Of a stretch of 64,000 bases of DNA, positions 23,683-33,940 are shown in pieces. The first letter of the stretch is position 1; the number at the start of each line of letters is the position of its first letter. The stretch spans positions 82,256,756-82,320,755 of the forward strand of contig CM060731.1 of NCBI GenBank assembly GCA_030704615.1, written 5' to 3'. Under the pieces are notes generated by a model. That model made no database searches. It was given only the letters and a program-made list of their open reading frames with translations, and was not told where the DNA came from. This DNA is from Takakia lepidozioides (lineage: Eukaryota > Streptophyta > Takakiopsida > Takakiales > Takakiaceae). The position numbers and the translations under genes are program-made.

Positions 23683-26600
23683 ATGGCTTCCTCCGAAGCA
23701 GAGTTTTATTCTGACGACAAACCAATGCCTTTTTCCAAAGAAGCACTTGACAATGGATTCGCGATTGTGATGGAACATGTCCTGGCTACCCGGTTTGAAC
23801 TTTTGAATGGGTCCATCTTCTTGGAGAAAGAGGTGTACGATTTCGACGGAAAGTTGTTGAAATACTCTTTTCAACATCGTGATGAGACGGCTCATGTGAG
23901 CCAGTGGAGAGTGCGCCCTGGTAGATACAGAGTACTTGGAGAGCCTCGGAGAAAGTCCCTTGGATCATATGTGACGTCCGGGACTGCTGCTTCAGTCGTT
24001 GAAGACAAAAGTGAGGTGGTGGTGAAAAAAGAAGAAACGTGCTCAACTCCAATCGTTGAGCTTTCGGATTCGTCCGATGATGACATTAGTGAAATTCCAA
24101 CTCCAGTCCTTTGTACTGTAGTTGTGGAAGCGGATGAAGAAGACATTTGTAGTGTCATTCCAAAACTACAGGCGATGGGAGGAATGGCAGGTTTCAAAAG
24201 TGAGTTGCGGGGAATTGATTGGGAAGCTTTGAAGCAGGTGCCTGCGAAGTTCCTGCGATAGACTTTTGATGGGGATAACCTATTCGAGCTGCCTCCTCCT
24301 CCGCGAGTTGGAGGTATAACAAGCATGATGCACGGAATTGACAAGAAACACGACGGGCACCCATGGTGCAGAACAAAAACATCCAATATTCAAAATGAGG
24401 ACAAGTTTGTTTTCAGGAGAACAATATGCAATGGATACCTTAGGTGTGATAATTTGAATTGCAGACACTTTCTTCAGTCTGGGGTTCACAATCAAAGCGA
24501 GTGGGAGGGTCTCGCGGAAAATCCATTTAAGCCTAGGACTGCTCCTCCAGCGGAAACCACTTTCGTTTGCAAATTCTGCAAACTAGTACCAACCTGCCTG
24601 GCGCTGTGTGGAGCAAGAATGTACTATGTTGTCCACCGTTTGAAAACTATGACAAGAGCTTGTGTGCATTTCGGTTTCCATAACCATCCTGTTTCGAAGG
24701 GGGATTACAGGGAGAGTGTTGAGACAGTATCGAGGTTGATTAAACAGGAGTACAATAGAACAACATCCGCAATTGCTCTTGGCGCAAGCAAGTCCTTCTT
24801 GGAAAGCCATATTTTGAGTGAAGGGGATTCTGTGGGGACTAAACTTGACGGTGCAGCACTCGACGTTGTCATGGATTATTTCTCCACGTTGAGTTCACCT
24901 AACACTCGGCATCAGATCAATGCATTGAGAATGGGCTCTGGGATCAGAGGCTACATAGACAACATTTTGGAATTGAAACGACTGAGCATGTACGACTACA
25001 TCCAGGACAATGTTTTTCCAGGTCAAGGTGTCATCAAAGTTTTTCTTTTCAAAATGTTGACTGTTGGGGAGGGTAGTGGGGTTAGCCTCGTGAAGCGGAT
25101 GCAGAAGACTGGGGACCTGCATAATTGTTTTCTTATGTTTGATCATGTGAAACGAGTGAAAGATTGGACGACAATGGCTTGTCATGTGTACGATCCAGTG
25201 TACCAACGAGTTATGACAATTGCAGTTTGTGACATGCAATTCGAGGATACGGAATCCCAGAAGCTCATGTGGAATTCCCTTGTATGTGTTATGGGCTGCC
25301 ATGGGGTGTCATCTCCAAATTTTGCTGGTTTTATGGCAGATAGTGCTCAGGCGAATTTCAATGCAGTTCGAATTGTCTTCGGATCAGGCGACCCAAAAGT
25401 GCCAATGCCGGGAAGAGAGCGTACATGTCTATTCCATTGGACAATATCTTTGGAGAAACATACAAAATCGGACATCAAACCAGAAATGCAGACACAACAC
25501 CGTAAATTGTGCAAAGAGTACAAAGATGCTAGAACAATGAAGGAGGCGGACACTTTGTTCCAGACAATTCGTGCTTGGTGGTTCTCTTCTGGAGCTGCAT
25601 CGCTTGAGAGTATGAGAGCATTGGAAGATTGGCTGGCGTTTTGGCACTTCCGGTACAGACAGTGGGGAGCAGCCATGACAATGGTGCGAGGCTTCTATTG
25701 CTAGCTTTATTCATACATTTACTTTCCAAATTTTGCTCTCCTTGCTTTCTTTATGTTGTTCCCTGTGCACAGTTCTGAAGTGTGGTTCTGCTCTTTGCAG
25801 AACATGTCCATTGAGGAAATGGCGGACATGCCATCTTGCAATTTGGCAGAGACTGTGCACAATGCATGGTTGCAACAGTCTGGGAAACGAGGTCGGGATT
25901 TGTATGTGGCAACAACAGATGATCTGATACGTGCCTTGCAACAACAAACCAGATACCGTGATTTCTTGCGAGGAGGGGCTGGTGGCAAGGGTCCGGACAA
26001 ACAGGAGTTGATGTTGTGTGCTGCAAACAGATCTGGGGATCCAAGCAAGATAGCACGGGCGGTGAGCATGTATGCCCAGGGAACGCCACTTGTTTCTAGA
26101 GTTCCACATCTTGAAGGGGAGGAGAGATTCGGCTCATGTAAGAGGAAATCGAACACCCCACCTGGTTCGGATTCTGATTCGCACAGGGCAGACCGTGATA
26201 ACTTCTCGAAGCCTCGTGTTCCCCTGCATGGCAGATCCATGTCCGGAACCTCCATTCTGGATGAACCTCCGACTCGACGGCAGGCTCCAGCATCTAACAG
26301 TGCCACTGAAATGGTGCAGGAGAGAAACTACCCCTTTGATGTGTTGGTGTCCGCATGCCCCGACCACGTTTGGCACATAGAACGCACAAGTGCAGGGTCT
26401 CGTGTGAAATGTACAGCGATCAGGGCAACTAATTTCGAGAAGTGCACTTCATTTATATCCAGAGGCGGTGCCCGGACTTCTGCTTCGACTTTCACGGGTT
26501 TGATGCGTCCATACGGCCAACCAGAAGCAAAGAACCACAAGTTCTGGTTCTGCGCAGACGATTGTGGTAGATGTGTGCATGGAACTGTGCGTCCTTCCGT

Positions 26601-27126
26601 GGTGATGAAGCCAGCTCCTCCAACCGTTTGGCCCATCAAGGTGGGAACACATCTCACAAGTCAGGAGATTGCAATGCTGGAGGAGGCAGGCTTTTCCCTT
26701 GTGAGACAATCCCTACTGCATACATGTGTTTCTACTTCTGCGTCCTCTCGGGTCCCCCCGGCAAATCCTCACTTGTGGCCAACCAAACGAGATGGAAAGC
26801 TCGTTCGGCGTTTCCCTCCAACCGCTGAACACTTCGGCAAAGTGGGGTCCGCAAGAAAGCTCCAAGCTCGTGTTGCAAGCACCACGGAAGTGCTCGATCC
26901 AGGATATGGTCGGGTGTACACAATGATCACTTCGACATATGCTGTTGATGACAGGGCATACGACATCACGGTTTTCAATTTTCCCAATTGCACATGTCCT
27001 GATTTTGTGAATATGCTATCAACCAGTTTGGGCAAGAGAGGTAAATTCATACCCTGCAAACATTTGTATTTCGTATTTTTGAAGATGATGGTTTGCGATC
27101 CCAAATGTGACAACTTCGTTCACTAG
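23683..27126 (+). pseudogene. MULE-type transposase with SWIM zinc finger, one in-frame stop
   Basis: Would excise and insert the element. A single frame runs from 23683 to 27126, interrupted by a TAG at 24259-24261 and by an intron at 25684-25800 (117 nt, GT...TTTGCAG). Without the stop the product would be about 1,100 aa. Order of domains: an acidic N-terminal region; a zinc-binding WRKY/FLYWCH-like domain with paired Cys near 24430-24600, ending FGFHNHP (about 24674-24694); a DDE-type core with MFDHVKR and a second Asp in FMADSAQANF (about 25330-25359), then CLFHW; and a C-terminal SWIM finger CTCPDF...CKH (26991-27063). The DDE assignment rests on motif spacing and the SWIM finger; a FAR1-like domesticated gene is less likely because of the repeat context and the stop. 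Confidence 0.75.
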
Positions 27127-27680
27127 GCCACTCTGAGTTTCAACGAGGTCGATACTCTATTGTAGCGGGATACAACACATAGGTAGCATCAACTATGCCA
27201 TGTGGTATATGGACGATCATGCTATGAAATGTGTAATTTGCAACATTGTCATGGAAATTCAATTCAAATCAATTCGTTTGCAACATCGTCGGCGGTGCAA
27301 TGATATGGCGTCCCTTACCCCTCCATTATCCTTCCAACTATACTGAGTGAGCTCTGAGTGGCAACTTTTAAAAGCACATTCATCATTGCACCGTTCGAAG
27401 TGTACATGTCTTCCTGTCGCTATGCACTGCAACCATCTTTTGAAGATGATCCTAACTCTCATTGTTATTTGGGGATGGAGCAAGGTCTTCCTGTTGCAGC
27501 CTCTATGGTGCACACTTTGTGAGGATATTTCAAACCCTTGTAATTATAAAAGTGAAACAAACATTTGTAATTGCACAATGTTGGATGCTGCAATTGTAGG
27601 CCTCATGGTAGTCTTTATTGTATTCAGCCAAAGATTCCCTTCATTATTCCCACGGTCATAGGACCATCCTCGGTTATAGG
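27127..27680. other. 3' region of the MULE-like element
   Basis: Non-coding stretch between the transposase stop codon and the right subterminal repeats. No gene or repeat was recognised. Confidence 0.4.
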
Positions 27681-27684
27681 CGGC

Positions 27685-27960
27685 GCATGTTCATGCTGAC
27701 GTGGCAGATGACAACGCAGGGCCACGTCAGCATTTGCTGCCACATCAGCCTGCTTACATCACGTTCACGCCACGTCAGCGTGGGTGCACGCTCACGCCAC
27801 GTCACTCCTGCGTGAGCGTACGCTCGCGTGCTCACGCGCAAGGCTCACGCCATTGCGTCGTTGCCGGAGGGGGGTCTGCCCAGTCTGCTGGAGAGGTGCC
27901 TGTCCGTCGGTCTGCTGGAGGGTCTGCCCAGTCCGCTAGAAGGTCCGCCACGGTAGATGA
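27685..27960. repeat. Right subterminal repeat cluster of the MULE-like element
   Basis: Repeats GCTGACGTGGC, GGCCACGTCAGC, CACGCCACGTCA (twice) and an inverted GCGTGAGCG/GCTCACGCGC pair. These are followed by GGTCTGCCCAGTCTGCTGG and GGTCTGCTGGAGGG phrases. It is the counterpart of the cluster at 20700-20880. Confidence 0.6.
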
Positions 27961-28010
27961 ACGTGGACTTAGAAAAATTTCAGAATTTTGCCAACCCGGT
28001 GAATGGGCAG

Positions 28011-28186
28011 TGGGCTTATGAGCTCACCCCAAAGGTCATACTGGTGGGGCCCGCCCGTGCATTCATGACCCTATTATTAAAAAATGAGAGCCCGGCAATG
28101 GGCTTATGAGCTCACCCCAAAGGTCATACTGGTGGGGCCCGTCCGTGCATTCATGACCCTATTATTAAAAAATGAGAGCCCTACCG
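28011..28186. repeat. Two-copy 88-bp tandem repeat
   Basis: Positions 28011-28098 and 28099-28186 are near-identical (TGGGCTTATGAGCTCACCCC... to ...AATGAGAGCCC), differing mainly at CCCGCCCG versus CCCGTCCG. The second copy abuts the left end of the adjacent MITE. Confidence 0.9.
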
Positions 28187-28472
28187 TACCTGCCTATGCT
28201 GTCCGATGATAAATAATTGCACAAACAGATTGCCGGAAATCTTAAAATGACTGCTGGGCCGAATGTCAAAGATATTCGATCCCAAAACTTGCCCTACCAA
28301 ATTCATGCGGATACCATTGCACTACCCACTTACACATGTGACAAAGATGTTTTATTATTATTTATGATTATCATTGCTGAAACTGCAGAAACAAAAAGCC
28401 TGCCGGACCCCTTCCTGGAGAAAAAAATAATTATTCCAGCAGGGTCCTGATGAACAGCATAGGCAAGTACGG
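28184..28472. mobile_element. MITE with 19-bp terminal inverted repeats
   Basis: The left end CCGTACCTGCCTATGCTGT (28184-28202) and right end ACAGCATAGGCAAGTACGG (28454-28472) are inverted copies with one mismatch. Both are flanked by TA (28182-28183 and 28473-28474), consistent with a Tc1/mariner (Stowaway-like) element of 289 bp. It lacks a transposase; a short open frame inside is not convincing. Confidence 0.85.
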
Positions 28473-28621
28473 TAATAAATTTAAATTACAAAAGAGTTTC
28501 AAAATTATTTTGATGTGCGCACAATATTATATTTACTTTTTTCGCATAAGATATCTAGAATCAACGTATTCACCTTCAACAAAAGGTAGTTTTTCCTTGA
28601 GATGAGAAATACCTGCACATC

Positions 28622-28855
28622 GGCTGGTAGCTCAGCCGGTAAGTGCACAGTGTGTCGCCCCGTGGTTCGGTTCAAACGTTCAAACCCGCTACCTTGCCCC
28701 GTGTGTGGGATTGTTCGTGACGGTATGTCTGGGCGTTGATCGTCCTGTAGGTCTCATGGCCCATAAATGAAAGGGGGTTAATTTTCCCCCCTCCTCTGGC
28801 AAGAGCCTGAATTGTGGGCTGTCGCTCCCAGGTTTCCTTTTAATTATTTTGTTTA
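28622..28855 (+). repeat. tRNA-derived SINE
   Basis: GGCTGGTAGCTCAGCCGGTA (28622-28641) contains a near-perfect A box and D arm. GTTCAAACCC (about 28678-28688) is a B box, preceded by a second GGTTCAAACG. The unique body ends in a T-rich stretch followed by an A-run at 28855. It is the best-preserved of the tRNA-like repeats in this window. Confidence 0.75.
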
Positions 28856-29217
28856 AAAAAAACCATATGTTACGATTCTTTGTTATTTTTTTCTCATTTG
28901 GAAAAAAAATTGAAAAAAAATTTCAACTGCAAAACAATGTTTTTGAGTTTTGATTTTATTTTTAGTTATTAAAAAGTTAATGAAAATTATTATAAAAAAT
29001 AATTATTTATAAAAAATATGATTATTTATATTTTTAATTTAAGATGTGATGTACTTGAGTCATCTTTAATGAGATGTTATAATTTATGATACTATTATAA
29101 TACAATATTATTTAAATATTATATATTTGTTCTTAATGGTATTCCACGTGGACTATGACAAGTTTTAGTTTCTTTCTTCCCAATAATTCTACATAATTCT
29201 CTATCTGTTGTGTGTGC

Positions 29218-29255
<38 letters not shown>

Positions 29256-29916
29256 CATTCATAATTGACCCTATTGATGGGGCAGTACCCTATGTCCACT
29301 TAGTAGTAGTTCTGTTTTCAAACATATTATCCCTATAACCGTGAATTATGCTCACACAGGCTTTATTTTCCTGTCGTGACTCACGCAATACCAACCCCAT
29401 TTGAACGTAAGGCGGTCCAGTTCCAGGTGTTTGCTGAAAAATATCAGTGGGCTCTGGGGATGTGGCGCGGGGTCTATAAATAATTAATTGCAAATGATTT
29501 CCTGTCTGGAAACTTAAAATACTGAAGCTCTATGGGTGAATTCAACATTAATACATATTTTTACAAGATAATTTTTTTTGATCACTTATTACCATGAAAA
29601 CAGAAGAATATATATAGGTATTTGAGGGATGTGAACGAATGAACTGATTAATGAGCTAATCTAATAACCAGGACTGACCCAACCCTGTTCTCGACTTGGC
29701 TAGTGGGTCTGGTCCAGTTCCGGGCTCTCTTGCCCTTGTTCAGAGCTGAATCTATGGAAGGCAGCATATGCGAAGTCTCATGGATTATCTTCCTCCAAAT
29801 GCAAGCTTGCTCGCAGCTGCAGGTGCTCTCTGTCCGTTATATTGGATTTCGTAGCTCAGCAGAGGAGCTCAATGAAACTGGTTGAACTGATTGTGTTGGT
29901 AGTTGGTGATAGATCA
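28856..29916. other. AT-rich intergenic DNA with TA microsatellite
   Basis: Very AT-rich from 28850 to 29130. A GT/TA microsatellite occupies about 29205-29251. No gene was recognised. Confidence 0.6.
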
Positions 29917-30059
29917 TTAACCCTTAAGTGGTATATCGACCCATTTTGGGTTAGCTTAACCAGCCATAACTTCCTGTGGTTAAGGCTGATTGACCTTTTT
30001 TTGGGCTCAATCGACAGATAATCGGATCCCCCTTCATATGGCATTGGCCATTTGGTCAA

Positions 30060-30863
30060 TGCCCGAAGGGGTAGGGGTCTGGACCAAATCGGAAGGGGGC
30101 CAACTCAACTTTTTGACCATTTTGGCACCCCTAACCAGCCCAAGTGGCTTACATGGCAATTGCGGTCAGGTTATGGTTGTAAGATGGAGTATTCCACCTG
30201 TTGCAGATGCTCTTCTGTTCGTTGGCTAGATGAAAAACAGGGCGGTTGGTGAAGCTAATTAAATGTGCCTAATGTTAGCCTAGGCCCTTGTCTCATTCCA
30301 ACAGTAACCTAATCTGACAGGGTGGCTGCTAATGTGTGGGAGAAACTAAATACAATCCTAGCAGCCAATAAGAGGCCACCATTTGCCATTTCAGATTAGC
30401 CCTTTCCTTAATATAAAAAGCTTATGCCAGATGCAGGATGTTTTGTGTGATGATAACGGTGTACCTGGATGAGCCTGCTGTTTTGGATGTGTTGCACTTG
30501 ATGCCCTTGCATGTGATTTGATTGGCCCACCTGTGGGGTTCCTCTAGCAAATAATCCTTCCCATTTAGCTTGGCATGCTTTACTGGCTAACTTCCCCGCT
30601 TCAGCGCCCAAACTCGTAGAGGATAAGGGAATATCCCCCGGGTAGAGATATTTGGTAGAGATGGGGGGCACTTTTGCATTGTAATCTGACGGCTCGGGTG
30701 TTCTAGTGATGATAACCTAGGTTCGGTATGGCTATGGTGCAACGACGGCTGTACGGGATATCTAGGAAAATGGCGGCTCAATCCACCCTGCACAATCATT
30801 TGTTCCACCCTGTGTATGTTGTTGCTGCTAGTTTTGTGTCTACCTTCCTTGTGAGTAAACACT
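30060..30863. other. Non-coding DNA upstream of the retroelement ORFs
   Basis: Could include part of a 5' LTR. AATATAAAAAG at 30409-30419 resembles a TATA box. No matching 3' LTR or clear tRNA primer-binding site was found by eye. Confidence 0.3.
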
Positions 30864-31778
30864 GTGTACGCAGCGGCCATGGCATCTAGTTCGAGAAATG
30901 CTGCTTCTTTTGAGGTTGAAGACGATTCGTTTGAAGCGGTTTTTCTGGGTGTTGTACGTGATCTAGCGTCGCCTGATGTGCTTAAGCCATACGAAGGAGA
31001 GCCCCCTGTGAGAGGCGATGCAGAGATCCCGCTTGATGTTCCCTCTGATTACTAGATAGAAAAATTTGAGCAAACTGCTGTAGATGAAGCTCGCAAAGAC
31101 GTGCATTCTGAAGGCAAGAAGCGCGAACAGCGTCGCAAGATCGCTGAAGCCAAGCAGGGTGTTTTTGCTGGCAGATTGCTACAGAGACTATATGCGAGAG
31201 AGATAGCCAAGCGCTTACCTTGCGCGGTCATCCGTGAGCGACTTGGACAGGGCAAGCTGCTTACTTGGCTGCAGATTGGCGTTCCCAAGTTTGTTGTCAC
31301 CGGAGATCGCACCAACACTCTTGAGAGTTTCCTGCACCCCAAGGTTCCCAGCAGCTACTGTTTTTGGGAGCTCGTTCGTGGTGGTAGTGCGGCGGCGCTG
31401 ATGAACATTCGCCCTGCCTGGACTGCTGACTAGCCTGCTGACGATTTTTCGTGGGAACAATCCATTATTGGTTTCCCGCAACACTTGTTTTGTTTCTCTT
31501 CTCGGGACATTGTGATCTTCCTTGGTGAAAGCTTTGATCAAGAGACCATTGGGCTTTGCCACGTTCAGGTTCCTACTGAGAAATATCCTTTACACTCGTT
31601 GGTGATCAAGGAGAATGTGGTGCGTACGGTGACCCGTGTTACGTTTTGGTTAAAGGTAGCCCCAACACTCTGGCATTTACAGGGAGAGGCAGTCTATCTC
31701 AGTTACAACCACCGCTTCATTTCTTCCTACACTGTCACGGATTTGGAGAAGAGCATGCCGCATCCTAGTGACAGGTGA
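30864..31778 (+). pseudogene. Unknown ORF upstream of gag ('ORF0'), two in-frame TAG stops
   Basis: One frame is open from 30864 to 31778 (about 304 aa) except for TAG at 31053-31055 and 31431-31433. The N-terminus is acidic (EVEDDSFEAVFLG). A basic, Arg/Lys-rich middle follows (GKKREQRRKIAEAKQGVFAG). The C-terminal part has a regular hydrophobic pattern (FCFSSRDIVIFLG). No family was recognised. It lies 35 bp before the gag frame, as an additional 5' ORF of the retroelement would. Confidence 0.5.
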
Positions 31779-31813
31779 TTCTCTCTGGATGATTTTTTTT
31801 GTTGCTCTACTGA

Positions 31814-32813
31814 ATGCTCACAAGAGCTAAATCTAAACTTTTAGAGAATCAAACCAGTAAGATGGGAGAGGTAAATGATGCTTGTGAACGAATTTTTGAA
31901 GCCAGTGAGCCTAGTACTGAGTTCACTGCGGGTGGGACGAGACTGTCGGGTCCTGAAACTAAGCCGAGTGTGGCTGCCACATCTCATGTTGAACAGCAAA
32001 CAGGTAAACCAGAGCTTGATGACTTGTGCCATGCAATGCGTCTTATTTCTGACTGTCCTGCTTTGTTGGAATTGCTCTTTGCTAAACGTGCTCAGAATGT
32101 ATCCTATGAGACCTGCATGACGAAGCAACCTTATCCGGAATACAAGGTGGGGCAAAACTTTGATAATTTTCTCACTTTTTTTGAGATGAGTGTGAAGATG
32201 AATGCAGTCCCACCTACTTTTGTCACAAATGCATTTCGTTTTTGTCTCAAGGGAGGCCCAAGAACTCTTTGAAGCCACTATCAAAGATCTAGGGGATGTG
32301 CCATGGTCTGAAGCTAAAGGTTTGGCTGAACAATTATTTCACGAAGAAAAATTGTCTGATTACTTTGTACCTGAGAGACGATACAAGGAGGGGGAAAGTA
32401 TACATAAGTATTATACTAATATACGTACAGCTGTGTGTAAGACTGTTCATGTTCTCTCGGAAAGGCCATTGGCCATTAAACTTGGCTTCATCCGAGGACT
32501 GCCTCCTGCAGAGCAAGTATATCTGCAACGAAACAAGTACTCCACCGAAAAAGAAATAGTTCGGTTAATTGAAGAACGTTTGCGCACTAAAGCAGCTAAA
32601 CGGGGAGTTGTACCCAAAATTCAACCTACTCACATGATGAGTGATGCATCCGAACTGGTGATGAGCACTAACAAGGGAGAAGCCTTAGAGCTTCTTCCTG
32701 CAATGGTACGAGATGTGCAGGAAACGGTTCGACTTGAATTACAAGCCATTAAGGCTGACGCTCGCTGGCAAGCCCTATCAAATTTCAACCAGAGTGTATA
32801 TACCTGTCCTTAG
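31814..32813 (+). pseudogene. gag: Ty3/gypsy gag, frameshifted
   Basis: Capsid-type Gag. It starts at 31814 in one frame (PYPEYKVGQNFDNFLTFFEM), then shifts near 32255 into another frame that runs to 32813 (WSEAKGLAEQLF...YYTNIRTAVC...LGFIRGLPP). The match resumes as if one base of AAGGGGGAG were lost. The expected zinc knuckle does not follow on this strand but appears inverted at 33580-33795. Confidence 0.75.
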
Positions 32814-33011
32814 GACAAATAAAAGCTAGGCCAGTGGGAGCCAAGATTTGGGACATTGCAGGCAAATCAATATCATGAGGAGCCCTCAACTGAATTGCTG
32901 GAAACAGGAAGAGGGGCTCCAGTCTTCTTACCTGGTTCAGGGAGATGCCATTGGAGGAGGGTAGTGGTTGAGTCACTATTAAAATTAAAGAATCTGGTCC
33001 AGTTGTATGAA

Positions 33012-33386
33012 TTACCAGCTTTTTGGCGAACCTCTTGAGCAATAGCCTTCATCTGAATAAGATGTCGTGCAACTTCCAGCCATGATAGGGACAGAGTTCA
33101 GATTGACAGTATGCCTGGTACCATTGTCATTGCTCAATGTCATGACATTAGTGTGTAAGTTGATTTCTGCCCTGGCTTCCCTCATCCAATCCAAGCCAAT
33201 CAGAAATTGTTCTCCCATAGTGACAATACCAGTCACTGTGACCACCTGTCCAGCTATTCCAATGGGCAAGGTTACAAGCCCTAAAGGTTCATATTTGGTG
33301 CCATCAGCTATAGTAACTTCCAGCCCTTTGGCAGGTATCAGTTTCAAACCCAAACTACATGTAATGGAACAGCAAAAACCGTGCAC
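33012..33386 (-). pseudogene. Retropepsin-like protease fragment inside an inverted block
   Basis: The minus-strand frame reads IPAKGLEVTIADGTKYEPLG, then TLPIGIAGQVVTVTGIVTMG and FLIGLDWMREARAEINLH, the C-terminal half of a retroelement aspartic protease ('IG.DWL' region). The N-terminal active site (D[ST]G) is not visible. It lies opposite in strand to gag and RT. Confidence 0.7.
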
Positions 33387-33579
33387 CCAGTGTCAACTAT
33401 GCAGGAAAAAGACAAATGGCCTACATGACATTGAGTAAGTAGTGGGCGTATACGCAGCTTCTTCCTGGGTTTAAGCACTTCAGTATGTAGCAACTTGAAT
33501 GTGTCAGAAACAAGAACAGTAGTTAGGGGTTCTGAAGGTTTAACTCGACGATCACCTGTCCCTTCATTCGTAGGTGATC

Positions 33580-33795
33580 CTATTCGTTTAAACGAGCCTT
33601 ACCCTTCTTTTCTTTTTCCCTCTCAAAGTTTTCAATCATACCTGGCAGATCAGCCTGGTAAGGGCAAAATCTGGTAACATGATCCTTGCCTTTGCAAATA
33701 TAACATGCTGCAGGACTTTGATAACCAGCACCAGTATTAGTACGTCCCCTGTTGCGGAAATCGAAGGCTGGAAGAAGTTGTCCTTGCTGAAACAC
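33580..33795 (-). pseudogene. Gag zinc-knuckle fragment inside an inverted block
   Basis: The minus-strand frame contains CYICKGKDHVTRFC, a CX2CX4HX4C knuckle, followed by basic KEKKGKARLNE. With the protease at 33012-33386 it keeps the normal order knuckle-then-protease on the minus strand. This indicates that one block (about 32.82-33.80 kb) was inverted in place. Confidence 0.75.
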
Positions 33796-33814
33796 TGTTT
33801 GGTGGCTTCTAGGG

Positions 33815-33940
33815 TTTTGGACAGAGGGTACAGAGGAGAAATCAAATTACTCCTTGCTAGTCCTGAGCGTATGATGGTCAAAATCAAGAAAGGTCAGGTT
33901 ATGGCTCGATTCACTGCCTTGCCCTTGACTACGATTCAAT
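33815..33940 (+). pseudogene. dUTPase-like motif between protease and RT
   Basis: The plus frame reads RVLDRGYRGEIKLLLASPE and then VKIKKGQVMARFTALPL. It resembles dUTPase motifs 3 and 4 (G-x-x-D-x-x-YRGE-[IL] and I-x-x-G-x-x-[IM]A). Motifs 1 and 2 are missing, possibly lost with the inversion. dUTPase domains are known in some retroviruses and a minority of LTR retrotransposons. Confidence 0.5.

Larger units (their letters stand above)
20690..27965 (+). mobile_element. MULE-like DNA transposon, autonomous type but with damaged transposase
   Basis: Inferred as one element of about 7.2 kb. Both ends carry GGTCTGCTGGAGGG-type phrases outside a cluster of GCGTGAGC/GCTCACGC palindromes and CACGCCACGTCA repeats (20700-20880 and 27690-27960). 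Between them lie a palindrome array (21325-22353), a minus-strand ORF with a splice-bounded exon (22412-23185) and a plus-strand transposase (23683-27126). The outer phrases are in the same orientation at the two ends, not inverted, so classical terminal inverted repeats were not found and the exact ends and target-site duplication are unknown. Confidence 0.55.

Noticed and set aside
25684-25800. TAG at 25702-25704 as a second nonsense mutation in the transposase
   Set aside because: It falls inside a 117-nt GT-AG intron that keeps the frame, so it is not a coding stop.
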